From contig JAYKKT010000073.1 in the NCBI GenBank assembly GCA_036023115.1, forward strand, positions 14,667,001 to 14,731,000: a DNA stretch of 64,000 nt, read 5' to 3'. Source of the DNA: Brasenia schreberi. Lineage: Eukaryota; Streptophyta; Magnoliopsida; Nymphaeales; Cabombaceae. This document shows, piece by piece, positions 13,224 to 26,010 of the stretch. Made by a program: the position numbers and the translations under genes. Numbering within the stretch: the stretch's first letter is position 1; every line of letters starts with the position of its first letter. The notes below the pieces were generated by a model that was not told the DNA's origin, made no database searches, and was given only the letters and a program-made list of their open reading frames with translations.

Positions 13224-13571
13224 TGTTGGAAATCAAGTTAAATCTTGATTAGTTAGAGTTATTATTTAGTTATAGGTGCATACGTAGAGTCATAAGTAAG
13301 TTTGAGTCATGTAAAGTATAGTAGTTTGTAATAAGGGTCCTAATGGATCAGGATCCATTAGGAACCGTAATCCATTAGTTACTTATTAGAGTCATTTTAG
13401 TCTTTCAAGTTAAATCAGCATATAAGTAGTCATTAAGGTTTGTTATTAGTTTTTAAAATGTGAAAAAGGTGGCGGCGGCAGGTGCTGGCCGATCCACACC
13501 ATTGTAGTGCTCCATTGTGTAATGTGTTTTCTTGTTCAATTCAATGATTGATTTAAGCCCAAAATTCAACA
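13224..13571 (+). repeat. 5' LTR of copia element
   Basis: TG...CA ends, followed immediately by the primer binding site at 13572-13583. Confidence 0.93.
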
Positions 13572-16500
13572 TGGTATCAGAGCGAAAATTCTCAAGAATC
13601 GACTGAAATCGAAGAGGGAACGTGAAATCAGTTTTTTGCATAGTGAAGACACTCTTCAAACGTTTTAAGGTGTGTTCGTTTTGTATTTTTTGAGACTGAA
13701 TATTGCGTGGTTTGCATACTGCATTGTGAAGAAATGAAGTACTTATTTGGAGCGTTATCTTACATATATTTCAGCACCAGATTAAATATTTGAAACCGTG
13801 TATGTTTGTTATTTAAAGACCTTATTCAAATAGGAATTGGCAGATTGCAGTTGGTGGCAGGCTGGGAATTGCTTGCAGGAATCGGTAGTGTGAAGTTGGA
13901 GGCAGATTGAGAATTTATTTAACAATTTTTTGTATTAACACACCAAGTGTTTGTTGTTATGCGTGTGTGACAAAAAGTTGGATACTTCAAGTCTAGTACA
14001 AGAATGAAAAAAGGGAAAATGTTAGAGAGTAATGAATCTCCGTTAGACAAAAGCGAAGTCTTTCAAATCATAAATTTAAAATTAGATGGTAAGAATTACC
14101 TTCAATGAGCTAGATCAATAGAACTGCTATCATGGCTAGGGGGCGATGGGATTATCTGACAGGTGATATACCTAGACCCCCAATTTCAGATCCTTCTTAT
14201 TCTCGATGGTGCAGAGAAAATGTACTAGTAAGTGCTTGGTTAATTAAATCTATGACTCTTTCTATTGGCAACACTTTTATGTTTGTAGAGACTGATAAAG
14301 ATATCTGGCTGACAGTTTAAGAAGCCTATGCTCAAAGAAAAAATATAGTTAAGAAATATGATCTCATAGAGAAGATTCGAAAATGTAGACAAGGAGAACG
14401 ATCAGTCAGTGAGTATTATGCAGAGCTCAGAGGTCTGTGGGAAGAACTGCAATTGTATTCTAAGACTAAGTATCAGGCTTGTACTCTCGAAAGGAATGAG
14501 GAGTTTGAAGAGTAAAAAGTGTTCGACCTTCTATGGGAGGTTTCCTCAGAGTATGAAGCAGTAAAGAATAACATCCTCAGTAGGGAAGAACTTTCATCGT
14601 TGAGTACGGTATACTCACTTCTCCTTAGAGAAAAAGATAGAAAACTTCTGAAAAAAAAAAACCAAACTCAATTTAGAGACTTCAGCATTTGTTGGGAAAA
14701 ATACCTATGTTCCTCCCTTTGCTCAAGGAAGAGGAGGTTATGGTAGAGACAAAGGTAGATCTAGATTGACATCTGAAGAAAAAGAAAAGATCATCTATTC
14801 ACACTGTGGGAAACCTCGACATTCCAAAGAAACATGTTGGGAGTTAGTTGGAAAACTTACTTATTTTCAGAATCGGAACAATAGAGTATACTTCAGTAGT
14901 GATCAAAATGAAAAACAAAAAGTTAAAGACAATACTACTTCTCTAACTGATATGAAGAAAGAAATTTAATTGTTAAAGGCATGTTTGACTACATCCTTCT
15001 TCATCCTCTCACAGTGATTCACAAGCATCTATTACCTATCTATTCTCATTCTTAACACAGGGTAATATAAATTCTTCTTATTCAAGGATATAGGATATTG
15101 ATTCTGGTGCTAAAGATTACATGGTCAGTCGAAGAGATTTCTTTAATGAATATGACATATGGAAAATCAATATTAGACTGGCAGATGGGTCTCTTACTCC
15201 AATAGTGGGAAAAGGAAGTATTGTTACATCATTTGGTACATTAAAAGATGTTTTACATGTTCTCAACATATCAGTAAACCTATTATCTATTTTTGCTATG
15301 ACTAAGAATTTAAAATATCGTATAATCTTTGATTCCACTGGATGTGTCTTTCAGGAACTGAAGACGGGAAAGATCTTTGGTCATGATAATGTAAGGAGAG
15401 GTCTCTATGTGTGTGAGGATAATAAAGGGGTTGCTCTACAATCAACGATAATTACTAAGAGACAAAAGGAGGACATACCTCGTTGGCACCAGCAGCTAGG
15501 CCATTTACCGTTTTCCAAAATAAAAATGTTATTACTAGAGTTTAGAGATTGTAATGATTTGAATTTGAATTGTGAAACTTGCTAGAAGGCTAAACACCAT
15601 CGCATTTCCTTTCCTTTAAATGAAGAAAGATCTTCCATTCCTTTTGAGATTGTGCATTCTGATATTTGGGGTCCTTGTTCTACGACTTCTATGTAGGGAT
15701 ATAAGTACTTTGTGTCATTTATTGATGATTGCACTAGATTTACTATGATTTATCTTATGAAAACTAAAGATGAAGTGAGAGAAATTATTTCTGTATACTG
15801 TCAGTTTATACAGACTCAATTTCAGAGTGCTATTAAAATCATTCGCAGTGATAATGGTGGAGAATTTATGTCTCAGTTCCTTCACTCATACTTTCTACAG
15901 TAGGGAATCTTACACCAGACGTCTTGTTCCTACTCTCCTCAACAGAACGGTGTGGCTGAAAGGAATAACTGACACATTTTAGAAGTTGCGAGAACTCTCT
16001 TAATTGGATGTAACGTACCTAAATATTATTGGGGTGAAACAGTTTTAACAGTTGTGTTTCTTATAAATCGTATGCCGAGCAGAATTCTCAGTGGAGATAC
16101 TCCATTTCACTCCCTATTTCCTTCAAGAAAATAATTCTATTTGTTACCAAGAATCTTTGGTTGTACGTGCTTTGTCCATATCCATCAAGGTGCTAGAGAT
16201 AAACTTGATGCGAGGTCGATTAAGTGCATCTTCTTGGGATATTCGACCATGCAAAAGGGGTATAAGTGTTATGATCCGTCTAAACGAAAGTTTTATATTA
16301 CAATGGATGTCAGCTTTCATGAAGACATTCCATTTTATGGAGTGTAGGAAGAACTTACATCTACAGTACAATCTACTCTAGTGATCCCACTTCCTCTAAT
16401 AGACATTACATCTACTCAGGAAAATGTAGCAGAATGGCAAGTATATAATCGAGGAAACCGAATGATTGTTTTTCCAAACCAGACTGTCACCCTAGATGAA

Positions 16501-18276
16501 AATTCCCAAAGTGAATCAAATCTACCTCCTCACCACATCACCTCCATCCACCTCTTGCGTCACAAGATCCGACTCTAGATCTTCTATTGCCCTTCGTAAG
16601 AAAAGGTAGCGTTCTTGTGTCACTCCACCCCGTCCTATTGCATCCTTTATTCATTATGACCGTCTTTCCCGCTTCCTCCCAATCTTTTGTTGCCCTCTCT
16701 TGATGTTGTCCTTGTCCTCAAAAATATTGGTGGCTGTCTCATGATGGGTGGCACCATGCCATGGAGGAGAAATGCTTGCATTGGAACATAACAGGAGCCG
16801 TGGGATCTCGTTTCCCTTCCACTCGGTAAGCATGCAATTGGGTGCAAGTGGGTGTTCCCTTTGTTAAAAGTCCCATCCGAATGTGCAGATTTGCTCGCTT
16901 AAAGGCTCGGCGGTTGCAAAAGGATACACCCAAACCTATGGGATCGATTATGAGAGACATTTGCTCCAATGGAAAAATGAATACTCTATTCGAGAATCAT
17001 CCTCTCCTCGGGCAACCTCACTTTAGTTAGCATGCACCAATTCGATGTTAAAAATACTTTCCTACATAGGTGTAGTTTGGAGGAGGAAGAATACATGAGA
17101 TTCCACTGACATAGTTACTAATGGTGGGAATAAGACGCGTTTGTCAGGACTAAAGCAAGGCATTGTATGGCCCTCAAACAATCCCCCAGGCTTGGTTTGG
17201 AGATTTACTACGTGCTATTGTATCCTTGGGTACAAACAAAGTCAAGGTGACCATGCTCTCGAGAGCAAAACATTCCTTGAGATAGCAAACTTACATTACT
17301 CGTTTGGTCTATGTAGATGATATGATTATTGCGGTGCAATGACTGAGTTTGAAAAACAAACTCAAGCGGAGTCTACCCTTAACAGAGCTAAAATTTCGAG
17401 ACAAGGATCTAGGAAACTAAAATACTTCCTCAGGGATAGAGTTTGAAGTCAATCTAAGCAAAGTATCTTTATTTTCTCAAAAGAAATATATCCTTGACTT
17501 CTTATCGATGTTGGTATGTTGGGGCAAACCTTGTGATACTCTATGGTTCCAAATGTGAAACTCCAATGCGATGATGGAGAGCTACTAATGCAGAACCATA
17601 TGAGGATATTGGAAGGTACCAAAAATTGGTTGGGAAGCTAATATACGTCACTATTACATGTCCTAATATCAATTTTGCTATTGGCTATGTGAGTAGATGA
17701 ATGCATAATCCTTCCAGACATCATATGAATACAGTCTTTCATATCATCAAATACTTGAAATCTACACTAACCTATGACTTATTGTACACTGCAAATTCAT
17801 CCCTAGATCTAAAGATATATTTAGATGCTGATTTGGCAGGTTTGAAGACTGACAGAAAATCAACTACTGGGTATGTGGTATGTTTGAGAGGAAACATTGT
17901 ATCATGGAAGAGCAAGAAACAATCAGTTGTTTCCAGATCTAGTGCAGAAGTAGAATATCGTGCAATTGCTTCATGCATGTGTGAAGGAATATGGGTTTTA
18001 TCCCTCTTAACAGAACTTGGCTTCAAAGTGAATACTCCGGTTACCTATTATACTGATAGCAAAGCAGCTCTCCAAATTGCCTTAAATCCTATTTTTCATG
18101 AACGAACGAAGCATATTGAGATAGATTGTCACTTCATCAGAGAAAAGATTACTCAATGCATCTTCAACTTGATTCATGTACGTTCAGAAGACCAATTGGC
18201 GGATATCTTCACAAAATCGGCTTCCGTAAGAGGATTTCAGAGATTACAAAACTTCAAGATTTAACTTGAGGGGGCG

Positions 18277-18619
18277 TGTTGGAAATCAAGTTAAATCTTG
18301 ATTAATTAGAGCTATTATTTAGTTATAGGTGTATACGTAGAGTCATAAGTAAGTTTGAGTCATGTAAAGTATAGTAGTTTGTAATATGGGTCCTAATCTG
18401 ATCCTTTAGGAACCGTAATCCATGAGTTACTTATTAGGGTCATTTTAGTTTTTTAAGTTAAATCACCATATAAGTAGTCATTAGGGTTTGTTATTAGTTT
18501 TTAAAATATGAAAAAGGTGGCGGCGGCAGGTGCTGGCCGATCCACACCATTGTAGTGCTCCATTGTGTAATGTGTTTTCTTGTTCAATTCAATGATTGAT
18601 TCAAGCCCAAAATTCAACA
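18277..18619 (+). repeat. 3' LTR of copia element
   Basis: Preceded by the polypurine tract. It is followed by ATATATTG and then AGGGGATCAA. The last 10 bases are also found just left of the 5' LTR, so there is no clean 5-bp target duplication. Confidence 0.92.
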
Positions 18620-18949
18620 ATATATTGAGGGGATCAAGGATCCAGGTGGGAAGCTTTTGAGATTGGCATATGTGAGAGGTAACGGAATCATGTGGCTGAA
18701 AACGAACTTGGAGACGGCATCCTCAGGGACCGGCGTTTTGGCCAGAATCCGATCGCTCGGCATCAGAATTGTTGCACTGCCGGTAATATTGTTAAAAAAC
18801 ATCTGGATGAGTGTCACAAATGTGTAGCAGTTTGCTGCTTGCATCTCATTAATTGCTATTCAAATATCTACTCGCGGTAGTGGTTCATCAACAGACAATG
18901 CAGTTAGTGAAATGCCCACAAACAGCAGCAGTCTGAGGACAGAAACCAT
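18620..18949 (-). pseudogene. FAS1-domain gene, 5' half
   Basis: The ATG at 18949 opens MVSVLRLLLFVGISLTALSV, a clear signal peptide. The line then reads DEPLPRVDI, a TGA stop (18860-18862), and in the same frame IAINEMQAANCYTFVTLIQMFFNNITG, SATILMPSDRILAKTPVPEDAVSKFVF, and LTYANLKSFPPGSLIP. That is the first half of a FAS1 domain with an N-glycosylation site (NNIT). It breaks off at the copia 3' LTR and resumes at 13223. The stop codon plus the 5.4-kb insertion make it a pseudogene, unless the stop is an allele difference. Confidence 0.85.
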
Positions 18950-20560
18950 AGATGAAAAGATTGATATGGTCCTTTGTTGAAGAAACCAATAGAAATACTT
19001 GATATTGGCAAAATTAGTATAGTAGGTGTGATGATTAATGAAGGGATTGCCCCGAACATGTGTTTGGGATGTCTCACCAACTGAGCTCACGATGCTTTCA
19101 TGGACCAACTTGAATCAATCACATTCACCCATTTATCTGTGTGCATCGCTTTGAATCATAAGACAATATATAATTTGATGGTCATAAGAACCCTTCTGGT
19201 CGAGACCTGTGGTACGTACCCGAATATTAATGTTGGAGTCTCGTATGATTCATGAAAGTTTATACAAGGAACTGGACGGAGTTCAATGAAGATCTGCATT
19301 GTAACGAAAGGTAATTTTTAAGGTTCTGGGTATGCTTCCTTTCATTGGAGATGCCAATGGGTTGGCTCCTCACAAAGCTGAATATGGCCTGGTCCGGTTC
19401 TGCACAATCCTTGTTTTATACAAATTTCAGTATTTAATCCAACACGAATGGTTGTTCATGTTATAAAAATTATATGTACATAATGCAAGTCGGTTTGGAT
19501 CACTGACTCGTTCATATTGTAAATGTTGAATGAGTCCGAGTCCAAACGTTAACTGGATCTCGCTTTGGTCACCAAGTTTCCTTGAAAGGGGTTCGGGACC
19601 TTGAATCTCCGAATTCAAACTCTTACCATTTAAAAATCCGACTCAAAATTCCAGGTCTATTTCTAGCTCACATATCGATCTAGACGTCGACCTATACTAG
19701 GATACCTATGTGTTAACACGAAAATTGTGATGAAGCCGCTAGATGAGAAACAAAGGAACCCAAAAATGGTGGGATTAAGAACATTATTATGTGCACACTC
19801 TTTTTCTATACACACCCCAACATTTATAAACACCCAAAATACTCTTACAACATTCAGTTTCTCCTCTCTACATCAAATTCCATCGATTTTTCTCCCTTGC
19901 TCCAGCGATCAATTTTCGTCCATTGAGAGCCAATATAGTCTTATTTGTAATGACCTATCACCGATGAGTTACTTACAAATCTAGTTGGATCAAGTGAACC
20001 ATGAAAGAAGAAAAATGAAAAAAATTGAACAGTTGATCGATCCGACCGATTTTTAGATATTTCTTAAATTTGAAAGGCTACACATGCTACATTGTTGACA
20101 TAGCCTAGCCAGTGAAGAGGATGGGTGTGAGGCCTTGCTATATGTATCTTCTATGTAGTTTTTTTTTTAATTTAATAAGTTATATGTTTTAATCATAGAC
20201 ATGGATTTATAGGTACTTCACACCTTTCAAAGTTAGCATGTGAGTAGAATAGTTGGACGAAGAACCACAAGTGGGCCGATAAATAGTAAGTGTGTGTCAT
20301 AAGTAATCTTTTGTTAATTGACTTACTAAATACTCTAAGGAATTATATTTGATGACGCCAGAACAAGTATTTTACAAATTTTCAATTATGTTCTTAATCT
20401 TTTAATTAAATACAACTTTGTAGGGTATATATTCTTACTTGTTATTTTGTATAATGCAGATTGACTGATAGTCATATAGTTGTGTAAAATACTTAGATTG
20501 TAATGCATATATATTGTTTAGATATTATAGATGTATTCGTTGTGTAGATGTTATGAAACT
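18950..20560. other. Intergenic, no gene recognised
   Basis: 5' flank of the FAS1 gene and AT-rich spacer. The open frame at 19727-19984 has no recognisable domain and I do not call it a gene. Confidence 0.5.
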
Positions 20561-21984
20561 TTATATATTAGATCATATAGTTCGCCAAATTTGTCATTGT
20601 TAGGGTATCACAGTTGTTACACTTATGAGGCCCTCCATTACAAAGAGATCTACAAAGCCTATGGGTATAAAGTATAGTATGAGCCATATGATGCAACTTG
20701 AGAGGTACAATACTCACATTATTTTGAACTTGAACAATTTGGAGTCCCAACACTTTACCCTTACGAGTGTGATGAGTTGTATATGGAGTGGTAAATTCAA
20801 ATAATGTATTGATTTATTTTGAGAGATTCTAGCAGTTAGTTACGTCCTACTCAACATACTCTAGGTAGACAACATAATACATCAATCTACATCCAGGCAA
20901 ATGAATCATTGTATCTATATTAGTAGCATTTCCAACTTTGTTTTTCTTTGACCCTACATATTAACTTTGCTTCATTGAATTTTTATTCCAGTATCTTGTT
21001 GTGATATATGAGATACTTGCAATAGCTTTAGTACATTCAAAGCATGTGCTACAGTCATTGTCGTGTGACCTTATGTTATTGGACTTAATAGAAACATATG
21101 AGCAATGTCACAAACTAATTCACCAATTGACACTTGATGACGGTGATGTTGACGATATGTGATAGTTTTTATTTGGATTGTATGTGAGATGTTATTTAGT
21201 AATTTTCAAATATTGTATATGTAAATGATGATTGAAATTAAAAAATAATAATTTCTTTATTGCTCACACCTACCTACATGATTGCAATGAAATCATGTTC
21301 TTAATAAACAAAATACATGATTGTCATTCAAATCTAGAAATCGTGAAATTACCTATACAAATGAACAATGACACTAGCATTTCTCTCCTTATCCTAAAAG
21401 TGCACCAATGAATCTTTCCTTGTAATTTTTATCTTTAATAATATTGAACCAAGTATTTACAAAGATACCCATAAAGCGTGATATCATCATTTCAAAGTCA
21501 AGCTATATCAAAATATTCTTCTCAACGGTTGAGAGAGAGGATCACAACTCCTTAAAGAAGAATGACTCATCCTAGGAAAGGGGTTGCATCATCGACCATA
21601 TGTATGCCTACGCCATCCTCTATGGGAGGTAGTATTCTTGTATACATGGTCCCAAGTTAACAAGTCTCGTCTCATAAATTGCCTATATGGTCTCCCTTTA
21701 GGATGACGAATGAGTAGTGCATGTAGGGTAGTGTACTAAGGACTCAACTGCTCATCTAACATCTTAACAAATTTGTCTTGTTGTATGTTATTCTTTAACT
21801 TTCTCAAAACACTTTTCATTATAGATGATTTTGCATCCTCCTATACCTTATCTAGAATACATAGAGTATCCTCCTTCATGTCTAGCTTATTCTAAAATAG
21901 ATCAATAATTCTATTAAAGCACTACATTCAAGGTGAAGGTTGAACTCGTGAATACAAGGTAGACCATGTGAATATCGCAAATTA

Positions 21985-22445
21985 TAATGACATGTTCTTA
22001 TATCTAAATCTATTATTTTCACACGATTGTACTCTTTTATAATAAGGTAAAGAGCATATTACGATACTCTTGATAGCTCTTGATCTTTTAAATGATTTTT
22101 CAATTATGTAATATATTTCTTGATAGTTATATAAAAGATCTTATTGCCACGTTATTTATATATCTTAAACAATTAGGTGGACCATGTGATCTTAAAGTAC
22201 ACTGATTATAAAAGATCTTATTGCCACGTTCTTATATCTAAATCTATTATTTCCAAACGATTGTACTCTTATATATTTCTTGATAGTTACATAAAAGATC
22301 TTAAAGTTATATATCTTAATATTTTTCAATTATCAAGAACTACCACATTATTTCCATAAGATCTTATTGCCACGTTAATGTAATGCATAGTTATAGTTCT
22401 TGATAGTTCTTGATCTTTTAAATGATTTTTCAATTATGTAATATA
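21985..22445. repeat. Mosaic of short direct repeats
   Basis: GATCTTATTGCCACGTT occurs near 22137, 22213 and 22360. CTTATATCTAAATCTATTAT occurs near 21995 and 22230. CTTGATCTTTTAAATGATTT occurs near 22080 and 22407. The copies are shuffled rather than in simple tandem. They lie just beyond the transposase remnant, on its C-terminal side. Confidence 0.7.
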
Positions 22446-23660
22446 TAACTTTATCAATAAATATAGTTGTTTCCAAATTGTATCAAATATGTTAATTGAA
22501 CTATCAATGAACCATTTCAACATTTCATGTATACTTTTCATCCTAATAAATATGAATATATAATTATTATATATTTCAAGATCACTAGATGATATATATG
22601 TATTGAAAACCGAATTCACATACCTATTAGTCGTATGAGTACCATAATGAATCACCTTATCTATCTATACCGAGACAATTATCTTCTTTTAGGGTCAAAC
22701 AACTACTCTTTAACATAATATAGTAGAACAAGAAATTTTTTCCAGTTAAATTTTATAACCTCCACTACCTCTTTGTAATTGATCTTATCTAATGAGTAAA
22801 CAACATTCTTTCAACTTATACCCAAAGCACTCCTATTTGTTTATTTCTTGTAAACTTGATAATAAATATTTTAATATTTTTTGCTATATGTCATCTACAC
22901 AAAAAATATATATCACCTCTGCAAAAATTATTTGAATGATATTTATCAAAGCTAAATCACAGTCACAATAGATAACACGTGAAATGTTGTTTAGAGTGTA
23001 TAACTCTCTCACACATATCAACACTCAAACATAATTCGCTTTCTTTTCTCTACTTATAAAAGTGAACGTTACAGAGAAGTTTTTAAAGGTTGATGTGAAC
23101 CAGACAACCTCAAGGAATGACATCTTATATCTATAAAATAGAAGAAAAATATATAAATGTTAGACACTAATATATGGTAAATATTACTAAACAAAAGTAA
23201 GACATTTACATGTTTGTCTTATATGTGCTATCAATTTTCAATACTCTACTCATAGAAATGTATAAAGTAGGTACACAAAACAAGGATGTACAAATATAAT
23301 ATCACTGACAATATCCGTATCAAAGATTCTACGATGTTATGTATGATAATGATTAGTGTCTATATCGTATTGTAATTGTTGTAAACACTTCAAGAACCCC
23401 TATTTCCTTCTTGATTTTCATTCTTTCATTATAAATATGCCTTGTCATACTCATAATTTGTTGATCTACTTGCTTTAAATGTATCAAAATATGCTTCGGT
23501 TTGTAATAACTTTGTATGAGATCCCTTGTTATTCTGTACTTAAAGCTACTCAATCTTCTTACAAAAGCATACTATTTGATATATAAGCCTAGAGGGTGGT
23601 TATGAGTCTCATTCACTACATTCAACTTCCAATAACCATCCACTGGACCCTCTCCTCTCA
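22434..23660 (-). mobile_element. MULE (Mutator-like) transposase remnant
   Basis: Reading the minus strand across frames: DGYWKLNVVNETHNHPLGLYI (about 23640-23575), FVRRLSSFKYRITRDLIQSY and KPKHILIHLKQ..QQIMSMTRHIYNER (23553-23400), PRVIYCDCDLALINIIQIIF (about 22980-22920), and IHYGTHTTNRYVNSVFNTYI (22655-22590). These match in order the MULE blocks WkLxVxxxxHNHpl, Pk.IL..LK....St.r.IYNaR, P.vivTDre.ALmnai and HxGnxTTNRVEsah. In intact copies the GTHTTNR Val-Glu is conserved; here the Glu is lost. The terminal inverted repeats were not found, so the limits of the element are unknown; 20.6-25.6 kb may all belong to it. Confidence 0.8.
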
Positions 23661-24023
23661 ATAAAAATGGTTAGTCTATTTTTTTTAGTACTCATCCACT
23701 TAATACTTTCAACATCAATATTTTTATTAGACCTATATTTGTCACTCCTTTTACGCCTAAGACATACCTTGCTTGTTATGCATTTACTCTTTGAATAACT
23801 AATAACTGTAACAATATCATGCTTCCTCCCAAAATCTTACATACTTAATAAGTTCATTATGACTCCTAAATAAATTGTTTGTCGCAAATACGAGTGAATA
23901 ATGAAGTTAAATACCCTCGCAATCAACAAATTGATCTTCTATTTCTTTGGCCAACCAATCAGCAAATATATAATCTAGTATAGTACAATAACTTTTACTC
24001 TCTTTAGTAATCGTATGATAAGT

Positions 24024-24788
24024 ACTTTTATCAGTTATTGTCGTCTTTAAATCTCTTTCATTGTAAGTGTTTTCGTTCGAGTTGTTTGTTATTCTCTAAT
24101 ATATACATGGATATCAGGCTAAAAGCATAAAATATAAAATATTTTTTATTCGGTTAAAGGAGATCAGGATATGGGCATCCCTCACTTAAGGAGAGATGCA
24201 CATGGGCCATGTCTCCCCTTAAATGGGAGACGTGGTTGAGGTATGTCTCTCAATAAAGATATGTGCTTTCGATGTGAAGTTTTTGTGACTAACGAGATTT
24301 TTTCCAAACTAGTGAATCATCTTCAAACATTGAAAAACGCTAAAGAATTCATGTAAAGCCATGAAAATACAAAGATGTTATTAAGAAATTGTTACCACTT
24401 TTCATCACTTTTATCAGTTATTGTCGTCTTTAAATCTCTTTCATTGTAAGTGTTTTCGTTCGAGTTGTTTGTTATTCTCTAATATATACATGGATATCAG
24501 GCTAAAAGCATAAAATATAAAATATTTTTTATTCGGTTAAAGGAGATCAGGATATGGGCATCCCTCACTTAAGGAGAGATGCACATGGGCCATGTCTCCC
24601 CTTAAATGGGAGACGTGGTTGAGGTATGTCTCTCAATAAAGATATGTGCTTTCGATGTGAAGTTTTTGTGACTAACGAGATTTTTTCCAAACTAGTGAAT
24701 CATCTTCAAACATTGAAAAACGCTAAAGAATTCATGTAAAGCCATGAAAATACAAAGATGTTATTAAGAAATTGTTACCACTTTTCAT
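24024..24788. repeat. Exact tandem duplication, 383-bp period
   Basis: 24024-24406 is repeated at 24407-24788. I found no difference on reading through both copies. The unit runs from ACTTTTATCAGTTATTG to ACCACTTTTCAT. Confidence 0.93.
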
Positions 24789-25184
24789 ATTGTTTACAAA
24801 TATGCATTTACATAGTCAATAAGAATAGAGAATATTGATATCAAATATAAAATTATATTAAACTTAAAAATTACCTGTTACTCCCAAATCTTATAAACAA
24901 TGTAACATTTAAAGCTCAGAATTAATCTCGACATATTAGGTGATCCCTCATCCTCACTGTCTACAATATTGATCTTAGTATCTGAGATTATTGTGTCATC
25001 TCCATAACGTGAAGGGTTGACTTCTTCTTCTATTTGTTATCATTTATTGGGAAGTCTTTCGTAAAACATGGCATTGCATCTTCTAGATAAAGTGATGATG
25101 CTACTATGTCTTTCTACTCATACCCTATCAGCCATATCTAGATAGTAAAAAATAAAATTTAAGATATCATATACAACAAATAAG

Positions 25185-25370
25185 GTTCGTTGGAGATGCG
25201 CTCCAACCATGTCTCTCACGTGAGGGAGACTCACTTGGGGTGTGTCTAATGCATGTTGAGAGATGTGCCCTAGGCACATCTACCAAATATGAGAGACGCG
25301 CCTAGGACACACCCCCAAGCATGCTTCCCTCATGTAAGAGATGTGCCTAGAGTTTATCTCTAGTTGGAAA
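25185..25370. repeat. Cluster of short GAGA(C/T)(G/A)xGCCTAGG-type motifs
   Basis: Motifs of the type ATGTCTCTCACGTGAGGGAG, GAGATGTGCCCTAGGCACATC, GAGAGACGCGCCTAGGACAC and AGAGATGTGCCTAGAG are iterated in both orientations. The 24.1-24.6 kb tandem unit has kindred motifs (GAGAGATGCACATGGGCC, GGGAGACGTGG). Their role is unknown. Confidence 0.5.
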
Positions 25371-25994
25371 ACCTTAATGGTTTTTCGATAACAATCTAAC
25401 GGAAATGCATGAAAACGACTACAAAATTAAAAAAACAATACCAAATAAAAAACATACATTGATAAATCAAATAATTCTCCTTCAAATCGGCCTAAAAAAT
25501 CCTATTTCTCTTCTTTCGCCTCTTTTCTTCTATGTTCTTTCTTTTTCTCATGTTTCTATCCTTTTTAAAATATTTAAATTCGTTCTTTTGCTGGAAATAT
25601 TTATAGGTTGAGTAAAAAGTGGTTAGAATGAGACGGTGAGTGATTAATAGATGGAAGAACAGATATAAATGAAGGTTGGCAGACGGTTACCGCACCAAGG
25701 GAGAAACTCATGATTTCTGTCATGAGGATATTTCAATAATTATTGGAAAGAGTGGGGGTATTTTGGGAAAAGCAAGAAAAAGGGGTGCACGTATCAATCA
25801 TGGGAATTAATAGTGAGTAATGCATAGATGTGATCATGGTTAGTCTATTATTGATTCATTAAAACGATTAGAAGTTGAAAAATAAAAGAAAAAAATGTTT
25901 ATAAAAAATGAACAAAACATGTAAGAGCTCTTTTTAAACCGTCTTAACCATCCTAAAAAATTGAAGGTCATAAGAGAATCAAAGGATCATCATC
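25371..25994. other. AT-rich spacer
   Basis: No gene recognised; the short ORF at 25405-25611 has no known similarity. Confidence 0.5.
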
Positions 25995-26010
25995 AATCAA
26001 TCATTTGTAT

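Larger units (their letters stand above)
13224..18619 (+). mobile_element. Ty1/copia retrotransposon with two LTRs, decayed
   Basis: The LTRs are 13224-13571 (348 bp) and 18277-18619 (343 bp), starting TGTTGGAAATC and ending AAATTCAACA. They differ at roughly 15-20 positions. Met-tRNA primer site TGGTATCAGAGC is at 13572 and polypurine tract ACTTGAGGGGGCG ends at 18276. Order of domains is copia: gag (14010-14970) with a zinc knuckle SHCGKPRHSKETC whose first Cys is Tyr; protease/integrase (15121-16130: HQQLGHLPFSKI, IRSDNGGEF, YSPQQNGVAERN); weak RT (16900-17700); RNase H (17701-18264: DADLAGLKTDRKSTTGY, YTDSKAALQIA, RTKHIEIDCHFIREK). Many stops and frameshifts mean no product. It lies inside the FAS1 gene, opposite to its direction. 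Confidence 0.95.
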
